Position numbers and translations under genes: made by a program. Below are positions 8,054-19,514 of a stretch of DNA of 64,000 nucleotides, piece after piece; position 1 is the first letter of the stretch; the number at the start of each line of letters is the position of its first letter. The stretch is from Catenulispora sp. EB89 (GTDB taxonomy: Bacteria > Actinomycetota > Actinomycetes > Streptomycetales > Catenulisporaceae): the NCBI RefSeq assembly GCF_041261445.1, contig NZ_JBGCCU010000019.1, positions 124,001-188,000 of the forward strand. Reading direction: 5' to 3'. Below the pieces are notes generated by a model. It did no database searches. It had not been told where the DNA came from and was given only the letters and a program-made list of their open reading frames with translations.

Positions 8054-8689
8054 GTGCGCCGCGTGAGCGCACGTATCAGGATCCTGGAGGCGGCCGAGCG
8101 GAGGTTCGCCGAGGACGGCATCGAGGCGGTGTCGCTGCGTCAGATCGCGGCGGACTCCGGGCAGCGCAACACGTCGGCGGTCGCGTACCACTTCGGGACG
8201 CGGGCCGCGTTGGTCGGCGCGCTGTACGAGCATCGGATGGGGCCGATCAATGCGCGGCGGCTGGAGTTTTTGGCCGCGCACGCCAGTGGCGATGGCGATG
8301 TGCGGACTTATGTCAGGGCCCTGGTGGAACCGCTGGCCGAGACGCTGACGGACGCCGAGAAGGCCGGGCGGTCGTCGTGGTATCTGCGCTTCCTTGCCGA
8401 GGCGATGCGGTATCCGGAGTACGACCCGGCGTCGCTCGCCTTGGAACGCCCGGAGGGGTCGAGCATCCGGGCCCTGATATCGGGGCTCCAGGCGGCGACC
8501 GGTCATCTGCGTCTGCCGCCCGGCATGTTCGCCGACCGGATGCGGTTGTTGGCGCTGCTGGTCATCACGTCGCTCGCCGATCGTGAGCGGCATCCGGGCA
8601 CCGGCGTCGGGACCGAGACATTGGTTGCCGCCGGCGCCGCAATTCTTTCCGACCCGAAGCACCCGAAGCACCCGACGCACAAGGAGTGA
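8054..8689 (+). CDS. TetR-family transcriptional regulator
   Basis: This 211-aa protein has an N-terminal TetR helix-turn-helix (ILEAAERRFAEDGIEAVSLR, QIAADSG...AYHFGTRAALVGALYEHR). The recognition part is slightly longer than usual (SGQRNTSAVAYHFG), as in a subgroup of actinobacterial TetR regulators. The C-terminal helical domain would bind an unidentified ligand. GTG codons at 8054 and 8063 are both possible starts. A perfect palindrome at 8035-8052 abuts the start, so negative autoregulation is likely. Its last codons carry the AAGGAG ribosome-binding site of the TauD/TfdA gene (start 8694), which makes the two an operon. The short PKHPKHPTHKE tail is polar. Confidence 0.85.
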   Translation: MRRVSARIRILEAAERRFAEDGIEAVSLRQIAADSGQRNTSAVAYHFGTRAALVGALYEHRMGPINARRLEFLAAHASGDGDVRTYVRALVEPLAETLTDAEKAGRSSWYLRFLAEAMRYPEYDPASLALERPEGSSIRALISGLQAATGHLRLPPGMFADRMRLLALLVITSLADRERHPGTGVGTETLVAAGAAILSDPKHPKHPTHKE

Positions 8690-8693
8690 GCCC

Positions 8694-9617
8694 ATGGCCC
8701 CCTACGCCACCCTCCAAGCCCTCCTCACCGGCCGCGAACTCCACGCCGGCCCGCGCAGGGGCCTGCGACGCCTGCCGGAAGGCGAGGAATCTCACCCATA
8801 CGAGTTCATCACGGTCGCGCCGTGCACCCGGCTGATCGGTGCCGAGATTTCGGATATCGATCTCAGCGAGCCGATCACCCCCGAGGTATTCGCCGAGCTG
8901 GACCGGGCGCTGCTGGAATTCAAGGTCCTGTTTTTCCGGGACCAGAACCGGCTCACCGGTGCCGGGCATCGTGATTTCGCAGGAATGTGGGGCGAATTGG
9001 AGATCCATCCCTTCCTGCCGCAGGGCGATGTTCCGGAGATCGTGCGTTTTGAGAAGGGGGCGGAGAACGCGGGAGTGGAGAACGTGTGGCACGCCGACGT
9101 CACGTGGCGCGAGCAGCCCGCGCTCGGCTCGGTGCTGCGAGCGCTGGACGTGCCCGAGGCCGGCGGCGACACCTGCTTCGCGGACATGGCCGCCGCGTAC
9201 GACTTCCTGCCCGAGCAGGTCAAGGCCCGGATCGAGGGGCGGGTCGCGGTGCACGACTTCACGCTGCCGTTCGGGCTGGGCATGGACGCGGACAAGCTCC
9301 GGGAGATGCAGGAGAAATACCCGGCGGTGGAACACCCGGTCGTGCGGATCCACCCGCGGACCGGGCGGCGGACGCTGTTCGTCAACGCGATCTTCACGAC
9401 GCACATCGTCGGGCTGGACGACGACGAGAGCGAGGAGCTGCTGAAGGTGCTGTTCCGGCAGGCCGCGGTGCCGGAGTTCCAGGTGCGGTTCAAGTGGTCG
9501 GCCGGTTCGATCGCGTTCTGGGACAACCGGGCCGTGCAGCACTATGCGGTCAGTGACTATTTCCCGCTGCGCCGGGTGATGGAGCGTGCTGCGATTCTGG
9601 GGGACCGGCCGAGGTAG
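8694..9617 (+). CDS. TauD/TfdA-family Fe(II)/2-oxoglutarate dioxygenase
   Basis: This 307-aa protein starts at the ATG 8694, 8 nt after the AAGGAG that overlaps the tetR stop. Family motifs are complete. The metal-binding H-x-D lies in NVWHADVTW, the distal His in FWDNRAVQHYA, and the 2-oxoglutarate-binding Arg in the following PLRRVMERA; it also has DTCFADM and LFVNAIFTTHI. Such enzymes use 2-oxoglutarate and O2 to hydroxylate substrates, often releasing sulfite from sulfonates or sulfate from sulfate esters. The N-terminal 30 residues precede the usual start of the domain. The substrate cannot be read from sequence. Induction by whatever binds the co-encoded TetR protein is likely. Its last 68 bp overlap the convergent NYN gene. 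Confidence 0.88.
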   Translation: MAPYATLQALLTGRELHAGPRRGLRRLPEGEESHPYEFITVAPCTRLIGAEISDIDLSEPITPEVFAELDRALLEFKVLFFRDQNRLTGAGHRDFAGMWGELEIHPFLPQGDVPEIVRFEKGAENAGVENVWHADVTWREQPALGSVLRALDVPEAGGDTCFADMAAAYDFLPEQVKARIEGRVAVHDFTLPFGLGMDADKLREMQEKYPAVEHPVVRIHPRTGRRTLFVNAIFTTHIVGLDDDESEELLKVLFRQAAVPEFQVRFKWSAGSIAFWDNRAVQHYAVSDYFPLRRVMERAAILGDRPR

Positions 9618-10806
9618 GCGGGGGTTGGGGCGCGGGGACGGTGGGAGGCGCTGTCGCTTCCGTCGAAGACGCGTCCGGCGGAGCCGCGGGAGTGGCGGTT
9701 TCCGGTGCGGCCGGGGGCTGCGGCGGGGTCTCGGGGGCCGGTGTCGCCGGGGGAGCGGCCATCATCCCGGGCGGCTCGCTGTCGTGCTGGTCCCGCCACT
9801 TCTTCAGCCCGTCCAGGAACCCGGCGCGCAGCTCGTGCTTGATCGGCTCCAGCTCCGCCTCCCAGGTGTCGATGCCCAGGTCGTTGGCGAAGCGGAGCAG
9901 GTCCGGGTCCAGGTCGTGCGGGACCCAGGTCCAGGTCGCGGTCCAGTCGGTGAGGCGGCGGCGCTCGGCCTCGGTGGCGCGGGCCATCCAGCGGGCGACG
10001 TAGGCCCGGCCGACGTCGATCGGGTCGGCGCGGCCGAAGCTCTTGTTCTCCTCGGCGTCCAGGAAGCGCTGGGTCGGGGACGTGACCTGCCAGAGCTTGG
10101 GGAAGCGGCTGTTGGCCAGCGGGGTCTTGGGGGACTCGGTGGGGTGCAGCACGCGCGGCGGCATGTCCAGCGGGGAGGGGAAGACCTTGTGCGCGGGCTT
10201 CGCGTGCTCGCCGGGGCCGGTCTTGGCCGGCTCACAGCCGGCGTCGTCTCCCATGCCGGGCTGGTGTTTCACCCAGACGTAGGGCTTGAGCCACTCCTCG
10301 GACAGCGTCATCGACTTGTCCACGGCGGCGATGAGCTCCAGGGACTGGTTGTAGTCCGAGGCCGCGCCCCACAGGTGGATGCGGGTGCCGTACTCCTGCG
10401 CCTCCTCGACCGCGTGCAGCAGGTCCTCGTCCCCGCTGACCAGGACCACGTCGGCGACCGCGCGCTTGCGGGCCAGGCCGGTGAGGTCGGCGTGCAGGAA
10501 GGTGTCGACGCCCTTTTGTTCGAACTTGCCGTCGTCGCGCCGCACGAGCTTGCCCAGGCGGAGCTTGACGCCGTCCAGCACGCGCAGCAGGCGCTGGTCC
10601 CGGGTCGGGCCGGTGGCCGGGGCCGCGTCGTACCAGTACACACGCAGGACGGGCAGGCCGGTCTCGAGGGCGGCGCGCTCGGTCAGGGCGGTCACCAGGC
10701 CGGGGTAGTCGACATCGATTCCGGGACGGCCGGGATCACCGCTCACCACGTTGGCGGCGGCGGCCAGTACATATCCGGCGTCGACCAAGACGGCACAGCG
10801 ATCCAT
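9550..10806 (-). CDS. NYN (PIN-like) domain protein
   Basis: This 418-aa protein has an N-terminal NYN domain of the LabA/DUF88 type, about residues 1-175. Acidic positions expected for a PIN-like metal-dependent RNase are present: CAVLVDAGYV, GVDTFLHADLTG, VVLVSGDEDLLHAV and the IHLWG strand. Families like this cleave or process RNA in the cytoplasm. A second conserved-looking region (around 230-330) with RRLTDWTATWTWVPHDLDPD follows. The last 80 residues are Pro/Ala/Thr-rich and probably disordered. The tail's final 68 bp run into the convergent dioxygenase gene. It stands alone with no operon partner, so the target RNA is unknown. Confidence 0.85.
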   Translation of the reverse strand: MDRCAVLVDAGYVLAAAANVVSGDPGRPGIDVDYPGLVTALTERAALETGLPVLRVYWYDAAPATGPTRDQRLLRVLDGVKLRLGKLVRRDDGKFEQKGVDTFLHADLTGLARKRAVADVVLVSGDEDLLHAVEEAQEYGTRIHLWGAASDYNQSLELIAAVDKSMTLSEEWLKPYVWVKHQPGMGDDAGCEPAKTGPGEHAKPAHKVFPSPLDMPPRVLHPTESPKTPLANSRFPKLWQVTSPTQRFLDAEENKSFGRADPIDVGRAYVARWMARATEAERRRLTDWTATWTWVPHDLDPDLLRFANDLGIDTWEAELEPIKHELRAGFLDGLKKWRDQHDSEPPGMMAAPPATPAPETPPQPPAAPETATPAAPPDASSTEATAPPTVPAPQPPPTSAGPPESQHAPSPGAAGNSH

Positions 10807-10904
10807 TGGGTAAAAGTGTCACATGGTCGAGGAAGGTGGCAACACGACAGACCGGCTGGGAGGCGGGTTTACGGAATAAGCCTGCTGACGGCAGAATCGG
10901 CGAC

Positions 10905-11642
10905 ATGCGAAGACACGGGGGGATGATGACTCAGTTCTTGGCTGGGCGTCGCGGAATGCGGAATATGGCAAGCATATGCGTAGTGATGATCACGGGGGTG
11001 GGGCTTCAGGGATGCGCCAGTAGCGGGTCGGTCGCGGTGGCCGGTGGCAGCCCGAGCGGGGTGACGACGGGTTCTTCGACGACGGTGGCGGCGACGACAG
11101 CGGCGACTACGGCGACGACGGCGGGACCCACTGGGGTGACGGAGACCTCTTCATCGGTCCCTGCGTCGCCGCCCGCCGCCGGCACGTGGACGCCCCAAGG
11201 CCAGCTGGCCGACCCGCAGCCGATCAGCGTCGCGCTGAACCCTGACAAATCGGTGACGGCGACCTGGCCGAAGGGCGCGCCGGCGGGGCACGCGCTGACG
11301 ATCAAACTCAGGGCCGCGCGCAACGGGGCGAAGATCGTGATCCACCTCGCCATCGACAACGAGAGCGGCCAGCAGGTCAGCATGAACGAGGGGGTCTTCA
11401 CCGGCGGCGTGGTGGTCGACGCGCAGGGCAACACGCTGAAGGCGGAGAACTTCGACTCGCTGTGGACGCTCGGGAGCGGGAGCTCGGACGGCAACATCGA
11501 CCCGGGGCAGCCGCTGATCGGCGACTTCGTGGTGGACGCGCCGGCGTCGGGGTCGACGGTGAATGCTTACTGGACGCAGGCCGTGGGGGTGAACGGGATC
11601 ATGGCGGGGATCATTTTGGTGCGGGATATTCCGATCAACTGA
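10905..11642 (+). CDS. Secreted lipoprotein, 245 aa
   Basis: The start ATG at 10905 lies 7 nt after a CAGAAT hexamer (10892-10897), suggesting a leaderless transcript; ATGs at 10923/10926 are alternatives. The N-terminus is basic, then hydrophobic (MASICVVMITGVGLQGC), with a lipobox ending at Cys37. It is therefore a substrate for Lgt and LspA, both encoded in this window. A Ser/Thr/Ala-rich linker of about 60 residues follows. The mature C-terminal part (about 110-245) reads like a DUF4352-type immunoglobulin-like domain: LRAARNGAKIVIHLAIDNES, then NTLKAENFDSLW. Binding partner unknown. Confidence 0.75.
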   Translation: MRRHGGMMTQFLAGRRGMRNMASICVVMITGVGLQGCASSGSVAVAGGSPSGVTTGSSTTVAATTAATTATTAGPTGVTETSSSVPASPPAAGTWTPQGQLADPQPISVALNPDKSVTATWPKGAPAGHALTIKLRAARNGAKIVIHLAIDNESGQQVSMNEGVFTGGVVVDAQGNTLKAENFDSLWTLGSGSSDGNIDPGQPLIGDFVVDAPASGSTVNAYWTQAVGVNGIMAGIILVRDIPIN

Positions 11643-11675
11643 GGGCGTTGGCGGGGCGGGCCGGGCGCGGCAGCC

Positions 11676-11773
11676 GCGGTGCGAGGCGCGGCGGTGCGAG
11701 GCGCGGCGGTGCGAGGCGCGGCGGTGCGAGGCGCGGCGGTGCGAGGCGCGGCGGTGCGAGGCGCGGCGGTGCG
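11676..11773. repeat. 15-bp tandem repeat, 6.5 copies
   Basis: The unit GCGGTGCGAGGCGCG repeats exactly from 11676 to 11765 (six copies) plus a partial seventh to 11773. It lies between the lipoprotein stop and the ileS terminator in a convergent intergenic region. It is probably neutral and length-variable. Confidence 0.9.
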
Positions 11774-11832
11774 GGCATTTTGTTATGCCACTTTCGCCCC
11801 TTGTATGTATGTATAGCCCGCGCCGCCAACAG

Positions 11833-11876
11833 AAGCGCGCGCCACCGAATCCGTTCAGGATCGGCGGCGCGCGCTT
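11833..11876 (-). terminator. Terminator-like hairpin at the ileS 3' end
   Basis: AAGCGCGCGCC at 11833-11843 is complementary to GGCGCGCGCTT at 11866-11876, with CCGA/TCGG extending the stem around a short loop. It sits between convergent genes and can serve both ileS (minus) and the lipoprotein gene (plus). A degenerate relative of the same sequence occurs at 28427-28470. Confidence 0.7.
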
Positions 11877-11891
11877 CAAAACCGGCCCGAC

Positions 11892-15089
<3,198 letters not shown>

Positions 15090-15101
15090 GCGCGGTGCCT
15101 T

Positions 15102-15375
15102 CCTTCGTCGTAGGAGCCGAACCGACGAAGGGACGACACAGGCACTCTCTATATAGAGCGCCGGTACCGCGGTACCACCCTCCTTGACACACCGTCGTCA
15201 ACGATATGTCCACTTCATTGCGTATCCGGCCGGTTCTACTCGGGCCTGGCGGCCCTTTCTTCCGGCGGCTCGGGGCTGATTTTCGCGCGGCGTCCGCCTC
15301 CGGGCTCGCACCGTCCCCGGATCGCTGAGGCTTTCCCGCCGCGCTACTCGTCCCGTCGCTGCCTGCTCGGGTACT
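15102..15375 (-). promoter_or_regulatory. T-box riboswitch leader of ileS (translational type)
   Basis: The minus strand carries the T-box AGGGTGGTACCGCGGTACC at 15163-15181. Upstream lie Stem I hallmarks: GAGTAG, then AAAGC, then AGCGATCC and GGTGCGAGCC. An ATC isoleucine codon in AAAATCAGC (15278-15280) is the likely specifier. Downstream, CGTCGAAGG-type complementarity is explicit: 15123-15131 pairs with 15102-15110 and buries the GAAGGAAGG Shine-Dalgarno. This is a sequestrator rather than a U-tract terminator. A -10 TACAAT at 15382-15387 sets the transcript start near 15375. Uncharged tRNA-Ile should open the ribosome site. Confidence 0.85.
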
Positions 15376-15393
15376 CGTGTCATTGTAAGCGGT

Positions 15394-15672
15394 ATGGAGG
15401 AGCTCCGAATTCCAATTCGCGTGAAGCCCGGGAGCTCCCGGACGAGAGTCGGCGGACGGCACGGAGATCGGTCACTCATCGTGGCCGTCACGGCGAAGGC
15501 GATCGACGGCGCGGCGACCGAAGCGGCCCTCCGGGCGGTCGCGGAAGCGCTGGGAATGCCGCGCCGCGCCGTCGTGTTGATCACCGGAGCCACCTCGCGC
15601 GACAAAGTCTTAGGTGTTTCTTCGGAAGACCCCGAAACCCTGCGCGAGCTGGTGCGGGACCTGCTCGGCTGA
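15394..15672 (+). CDS. DUF167 (YggU-family) protein
   Basis: This 92-aa protein has the conserved DUF167 pattern: a leading strand IPIRVKPGSSRT, then VAVTAKAIDGAATEAALRAV and a final strand VVLITGATSRDKVLGV. The family is widespread, small and structurally known, but without a firm biochemical role. The ATG at 15394 lies head to head with the ileS leader promoter, and the two -10 regions nearly coincide (ATTGTA/TACAAT at 15382-15387). The genes may therefore compete for polymerase. A purine-rich leader is not obvious, which also fits a leaderless start. Confidence 0.85.
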   Translation: MEELRIPIRVKPGSSRTRVGGRHGDRSLIVAVTAKAIDGAATEAALRAVAEALGMPRRAVVLITGATSRDKVLGVSSEDPETLRELVRDLLG

Positions 15673-15930
15673 ACCGGGCGGAAACCGCGGGAACACCCGG
15701 CCGTACCGGCCCGGGAGGCCACTTAGCCCGAACGAGTGAATGTTTGGTGCGCAAGTGTTCGACGGGAACTGGTGGGCGGCTTGGGACGTTTCTCCCCTCA
15801 CGAAGCGTGATTAGCGGGGGCCCGGCGTGGGCACGCTACACGTCGCGTGTGAGTTGGGGGCGGACGGGCCCGTGAGGGTGTACAGCGTGCTCAGTGAGAG
15901 CGCACTGCGCCGCCACGTCAGAGAGCGAGG

Positions 15931-16692
15931 ATGACGGCCGTGACGACGAGCAGGACGAAGGCATCAGAGGCGGCCACGGGGGCCACGCACGCCGCCGGCA
16001 CGGCGACGAAGGCGACGGCCGGCAAGGCGGTGCCCAAGCCGACTCGGGCCGCGACCGGGGCCAAGGCCTCGCCGCCGACCCGCCGCCCCGGCGCCGGTGA
16101 GGCGCGACGGTCGGCGACCGGGCCGGCCGCTTCGGTGTCGGCCAAGAGTACGGCGCAGAACGCGGCCCAGGCCACGGCCGAAGCCACCCCGAAGACGGCC
16201 CCGAAGCCGTCGGCGACCACCACCTCGGCAGAGGTTCCCGCGGACAAGGAGACTCCCATGACGGTCACGCAGATCACCGAGACCGTGGCCGGGGTCGGCG
16301 GGCTGCCGCCGTACCGGACCGGTGAGGACCCCTGGACCCCGGACGAGGTCGGCGAGCTCCAGGCCGAGCTCGAGGGCGACGCAGCGCGGCTGCGCCGGGA
16401 GATCAGCACCGCCGAGACCGGCATCGCCGACCTGCTGCGGGACTCCGGCGAGGGGGCCGGCGACGACCAGGCCGACGCCGGGACCAAGAACTTCGAGCGC
16501 GAGCACGAGATGGCCATAGCCAACAACGCCCGGGAGATGCTGCAGCAGACCGAGCGCGCGCTGGCCCGGCTGGCGGCCGGCACCTACGGCGTGTGCGAGT
16601 CCTGCGGCGAGCCGGTCGGCAAGTACCGGCTGCAGGCGTTCCCGCGGGCCACGCTGTGCATGAGCTGCAAGCAGAAGCAGGAACGCCGCTGA
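15931..16692 (+). CDS. DksA/TraR-type zinc-finger protein with basic N-terminal extension
   Basis: This is a 253-aa protein. Residues 1-109 or so are Ala/Thr/Lys-rich and low complexity. The conserved part begins near MTVTQITETV (an internal ATG at 16258 with its own AAGGAG could also start translation). It contains a coiled coil (LQAELEGDAARLRREISTAE) and ends with the zinc finger CESCGEP...CMSCKQKQ. DksA/TraR proteins bind the RNA polymerase secondary channel. Actinobacterial members also resemble CarD-independent transcription modulators, so the exact role is uncertain. The DksA-defining acidic coiled-coil tip is not obvious. A strong hairpin at 16699-16731 ends the unit. Confidence 0.8.
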   Translation: MTAVTTSRTKASEAATGATHAAGTATKATAGKAVPKPTRAATGAKASPPTRRPGAGEARRSATGPAASVSAKSTAQNAAQATAEATPKTAPKPSATTTSAEVPADKETPMTVTQITETVAGVGGLPPYRTGEDPWTPDEVGELQAELEGDAARLRREISTAETGIADLLRDSGEGAGDDQADAGTKNFEREHEMAIANNAREMLQQTERALARLAAGTYGVCESCGEPVGKYRLQAFPRATLCMSCKQKQERR

Positions 16693-16698
16693 GGTACG

Positions 16699-16731
16699 GA
16701 TCCGGCCCGGCGGAGGTGCCGGGCCGGGATC
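16699..16731 (+). terminator. GC-rich hairpin terminator
   Basis: GATCCGGCCCGGC (16699-16711) is complementary, with one bulged base, to GCCGGGCCGGGATC (16718-16731). It lies immediately after the zinc-finger gene. There is no T-tract, as is common in actinomycetes. Confidence 0.65.
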
Positions 16732-16801
16732 GTTGCTCAGGAGATCTTTCCTGATGCGATCTTCCCCGCGTGATCGTGCCTCGTCCCCGGTGCCGCGAAG
16801 G

Positions 16802-16807
16802 TAGGGT
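16802..16807 (+). promoter_or_regulatory. Candidate -10 box for leaderless lspA mRNA
   Basis: TAGGGT followed by exactly 6 nt and GTG (16814). This matches the spacing seen before hisD and hisI. No convincing -35 is visible. Confidence 0.45.
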
Positions 16808-16813
16808 GTGCGC

Positions 16814-17590
16814 GTGGCTTCAGAAGTACGTGCGGATTCAGAGGTGGCCGAGGACGTGGTCGGGATCGTCGACGAGACTGCCGGGGATGCCGAGGTGACC
16901 GGTGCCTCTGAGGTTTCCGAGTCGGATTCCCCGAGCGCCGAGGCCGAGATCCAGACCGAGACCCAGACCCAGCCTGACATCGAGCTCGAGGCCGCCCCGC
17001 ACCGCAAGCGCCGCATCGGCGTGGTGCTGGTCTTCGCGGCGCTGGCCCTGGCCATCGACGCGGTCAGCAAGGCGCTGGTGGTCGCCAAGCTCCAGGACCG
17101 CGGTCCGGTGCACGTGCCCGGCGGCTTCCTGGACCTCAACCTGATCCGCAACTCCGGGGCGGCCTTCTCCATCGGCGAGGGCCAGACCTGGGTGTTCACC
17201 TTCATCGCCGCGTGCGTGGTGTTCGTGATCCTGCGGGTCTCGCGCAATCTGCGCTCGCTGCCCTGGGCCATCGCGCTGGGGCTGCTGCTCGGCGGCGCGC
17301 TCGGGAACCTGAGCGACCGGCTGTTCCGGGCGCCGGGGGTGGGGCGCGGCGATGTCGTGGACTTCCTGCAGTTCCCGACGTTCCCGCTGGTGCACTACAA
17401 CTTCCCGGTGTTCAACCTCGCCGACTCCTCGATCGTGGTCGGCGGCTGCCTCATGGTGCTGCTGTCCTTCCTCGGCATGCAGCCGGACGGGTCGCGGCAC
17501 AAGGACGTGAAGCCGGAGGCCGTGGCGGTGCCGGCGCCGTCCTCGTCGGGGGACGCCGAGCCCGAGGACTCCTCCGGCAAGGACGCGTAG
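16814..17590 (+). CDS. lspA: Lipoprotein signal peptidase II
   Basis: This 258-aa membrane aspartyl protease removes signal peptides from diacylated prolipoproteins. Four membrane helices are visible from about residue 68 on. The two catalytic Asp residues lie in GNLSDRLFR and [12 protein letters not shown], and the conserved [12 protein letters not shown] is present. An acidic N-terminal extension of about 65 residues ([12 protein letters not shown] region) and a charged C-terminal tail are longer than in E. coli but common in actinomycetes. I prefer GTG 16814 because a TAGGGT -10 box sits 6 nt upstream; GTG 16808 is an alternative. It is followed closely by rluD, though rluD has its own -10-like hexamer. 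Confidence 0.95.
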   Translation: MASEVRADSEVAEDVVGIVDETAGDAEVTGASEVSESDSPSAEAEIQTETQTQPDIELEAAPHRKRRIGVVLVFAALALAIDAVSKALVVAKLQDRGPVHVPGGFLDLNLIRNSGAAFSIGEGQTWVFTFIAACVVFVILRVSRNLRSLPWAIALGLLLGGALGNLSDRLFRAPGVGRGDVVDFLQFPTFPLVHYNFPVFNLADSSIVVGGCLMVLLSFLGMQPDGSRHKDVKPEAVAVPAPSSSGDAEPEDSSGKDA

Positions 17591-17613
17591 TCCGAGGCTG
17601 CCCCGCGCTGCCG

Positions 17614-17619
17614 GATAAT
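17614..17619 (+). promoter_or_regulatory. Candidate -10 box for leaderless rluD mRNA
   Basis: GATAAT sits 7 nt before the ATG at 17627, and there is no Shine-Dalgarno between them. Confidence 0.5.
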
Positions 17620-17626
17620 GGTGGCC

Positions 17627-18556
17627 ATGTCTGATCTCCGTAGCCTCCCCATCCCGGACGGCCTCGAGGGCGAACGCCTCGACGCCGCGCTGGCCCGCAT
17701 GTTCGGCCTGTCCCGGACCCGCGCCGCCGAGCTGGCCGCGGACGGCCGGGTGCGGCTGGACGGCGCGGAGGCCGGGAAGTCCGACCGGGTGCGCGGCGGG
17801 GCGTGGCTGGAGATCGAGCTGCCACCGGCCGCCGACCCGGTGGCGGTGAAGGCCGAGGCCGTCGAGGGCATGCGGATCGTGCACGACGACGAGGACATCG
17901 TGGTCATCGACAAGCCGGTCGGGGTCGCGGCGCACCCGAGCGTGGGGTGGCTGGGGACGACCGTCATCGGCGGGCTGGCCGCGGCCGGGTACCGGATCTC
18001 GACTTCCGGGTCCGCCGAGCGCCAGGGCGTCGTGCACCGGCTGGACGTCGGGACGAGCGGCCTGATGGTCGTGGCGAAGTCCGAGCGCGCCTACACGCTG
18101 CTCAAGCAGGCCTTCCGCGACCGGACCGTGGACAAGCGCTACCACACGCTGGTGCAGGGGCACCCGGACCCGATGCGCGGGACCGTGGACGCGCCGATCG
18201 GTCGGCACCCGCACCACGACTACAAGTTCGCGGTGGTCCGGGACGGCAAGGACAGCGTCACGCACTACGAGACGATCGAGGCCTACCGCGCGGCGACGCT
18301 GCTGGCGATCAAGCTGGAGACGGGGCGGACGCACCAGATCCGCGTGCACATGGCGGCGCTGCGGCACCCCTGCGTCGGGGACCTGCAGTACGGCGCGGAC
18401 CCGAAGCTGGGGGAGCGGCTGGGGCTGACGCGGCAGTGGTTGCACGCGGTGAGCCTGGGGTTCGAGCATCCCGGGACCGGGGAGTGGGTGCAGTTCGAGA
18501 GCCAGTACCCGGATGATCTTCAGCGCGCGCTGGACCTCATCGCGGCCGAGAGCTGA
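17627..18556 (+). CDS. rluD: RluD-family 23S rRNA pseudouridine synthase
   Basis: This 309-aa enzyme has an N-terminal S4 RNA-binding domain ([20 protein letters not shown], then ADGRVRLDG) and a RluA/RluD catalytic domain. The latter carries the active-site [16 protein letters not shown], where the Asp is the nucleophile, and the C-terminal [14 protein letters not shown]. It would convert uridines to pseudouridine in large-subunit rRNA. ATG 17627 ([10 protein letters not shown]) is preferred over 17618 because GATAAT at 17614-17619 looks like a -10 box. Position after lspA is conserved in many bacteria. Exact target uridines cannot be read from sequence. Confidence 0.92.
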   Translation: MSDLRSLPIPDGLEGERLDAALARMFGLSRTRAAELAADGRVRLDGAEAGKSDRVRGGAWLEIELPPAADPVAVKAEAVEGMRIVHDDEDIVVIDKPVGVAAHPSVGWLGTTVIGGLAAAGYRISTSGSAERQGVVHRLDVGTSGLMVVAKSERAYTLLKQAFRDRTVDKRYHTLVQGHPDPMRGTVDAPIGRHPHHDYKFAVVRDGKDSVTHYETIEAYRAATLLAIKLETGRTHQIRVHMAALRHPCVGDLQYGADPKLGERLGLTRQWLHAVSLGFEHPGTGEWVQFESQYPDDLQRALDLIAAES

Positions 18557-18629
18557 TTCGACACCCGTTTCATCGAGCCCTGCGGCGTTGCTGCGGGGCG
18601 CCGGGGGATCTTGGCGGTTCACTGGACCC

Positions 18630-19511
18630 GTGCAGAGAACGGATTGGTGGTGGCCCCCGGCGCATCCGCGCACCTGGGCGTCGATGGTCGGTGCGGTCCT
18701 GCTGGTGGCGCTGGCCACAGGGGTCGGCGTCTACCTGTCCCACCTGGACCGCGGCGGCCGGCACAGCGGCTTCGGCGCGGGCGCGACCGGCGCGCCGGAC
18801 CGCGTCGACATCGTGGCGACCATCAACCGGGTCGAGGCCGCGCGCAACGACGCGCAGGTGCGGGTGTTCGTGACCGTCGTCGGTAAATATGCCAAGGGCG
18901 GCGACGGCGTCTTCCCGACGCAGGACCTGACCGTCGAGACCTCGTCGCTGTCCTCCGGCGAGCTGACCTACCCGGCCGGCAAGCGCATCGTGTCCAAGGA
19001 CATGCTGATGGACCTGCCCGGCGGCGACATCGCCGACTACCCGTTCGACCGCTACTCGACCACCCTCGCCTTCGCCGCGACCATCGGCGGCGAACCGGCC
19101 CCGACCGCCGTCGAGATCGTCGACTCCGACCCCGGCTTCGTCACCCGCGCGACCGTGAACGGCGACGAGTCCGAACCCGGCTTCGACATCCAACTGCGCC
19201 GGACCCGCGGCACGTTCGTGATGGTGTGGCTGATGTACGTCATCATGTGGGCCCTGGCCCTGTCCGTCCTGACCGGCGCACTGGTGATGGGCCACCGCCG
19301 CCTGGGCATGGTCTGGCCGGGCCTGGGCTGGATGGCGGCCTCGCTGTTCGCCCTGGCCGGGTACCGGAACACCGCGCCGGGCCAGCCGCCGATCGGCTGC
19401 CTGCTGGACTACACGGTGTTCCTGTGGGCCGAGGCGATCGTGGCGTTCTCGATGGTCTACGCGGTGCTGCGGGGGACCAAGGTCGAGGTGGCGGCGGAGG
19501 CGGGGCGGTAG
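18630..19511 (+). CDS. DUF4436-like membrane protein
   Basis: This 293-aa protein (GTG at 18630; an open frame extends back to 18513) has one N-terminal membrane helix (MVGAVLLVALATGVGVYLSH). A roughly 140-residue extracytoplasmic domain with Ser/Thr and charged patches follows. Three C-terminal helices are visible (VMVWLMYVIMWALALSVLTG; WPGLGWMAASLFALAGY; YTVFLWAEAIVAFSMVYAVL). The topology and the GGDIADYPFDRYSTTLAF motif match the DUF4436 family, which has no known function. The first helix is not a cleavable signal. It is probably an independent gene; the next gene is convergent. Confidence 0.7.
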   Translation: MQRTDWWWPPAHPRTWASMVGAVLLVALATGVGVYLSHLDRGGRHSGFGAGATGAPDRVDIVATINRVEAARNDAQVRVFVTVVGKYAKGGDGVFPTQDLTVETSSLSSGELTYPAGKRIVSKDMLMDLPGGDIADYPFDRYSTTLAFAATIGGEPAPTAVEIVDSDPGFVTRATVNGDESEPGFDIQLRRTRGTFVMVWLMYVIMWALALSVLTGALVMGHRRLGMVWPGLGWMAASLFALAGYRNTAPGQPPIGCLLDYTVFLWAEAIVAFSMVYAVLRGTKVEVAAEAGR

Positions 19512-19514
19512 CGG

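Noticed and set aside
11676-11773. CRISPR-like repetition
   Set aside because: Contiguous 15-bp units without spacers; a simple tandem repeat.
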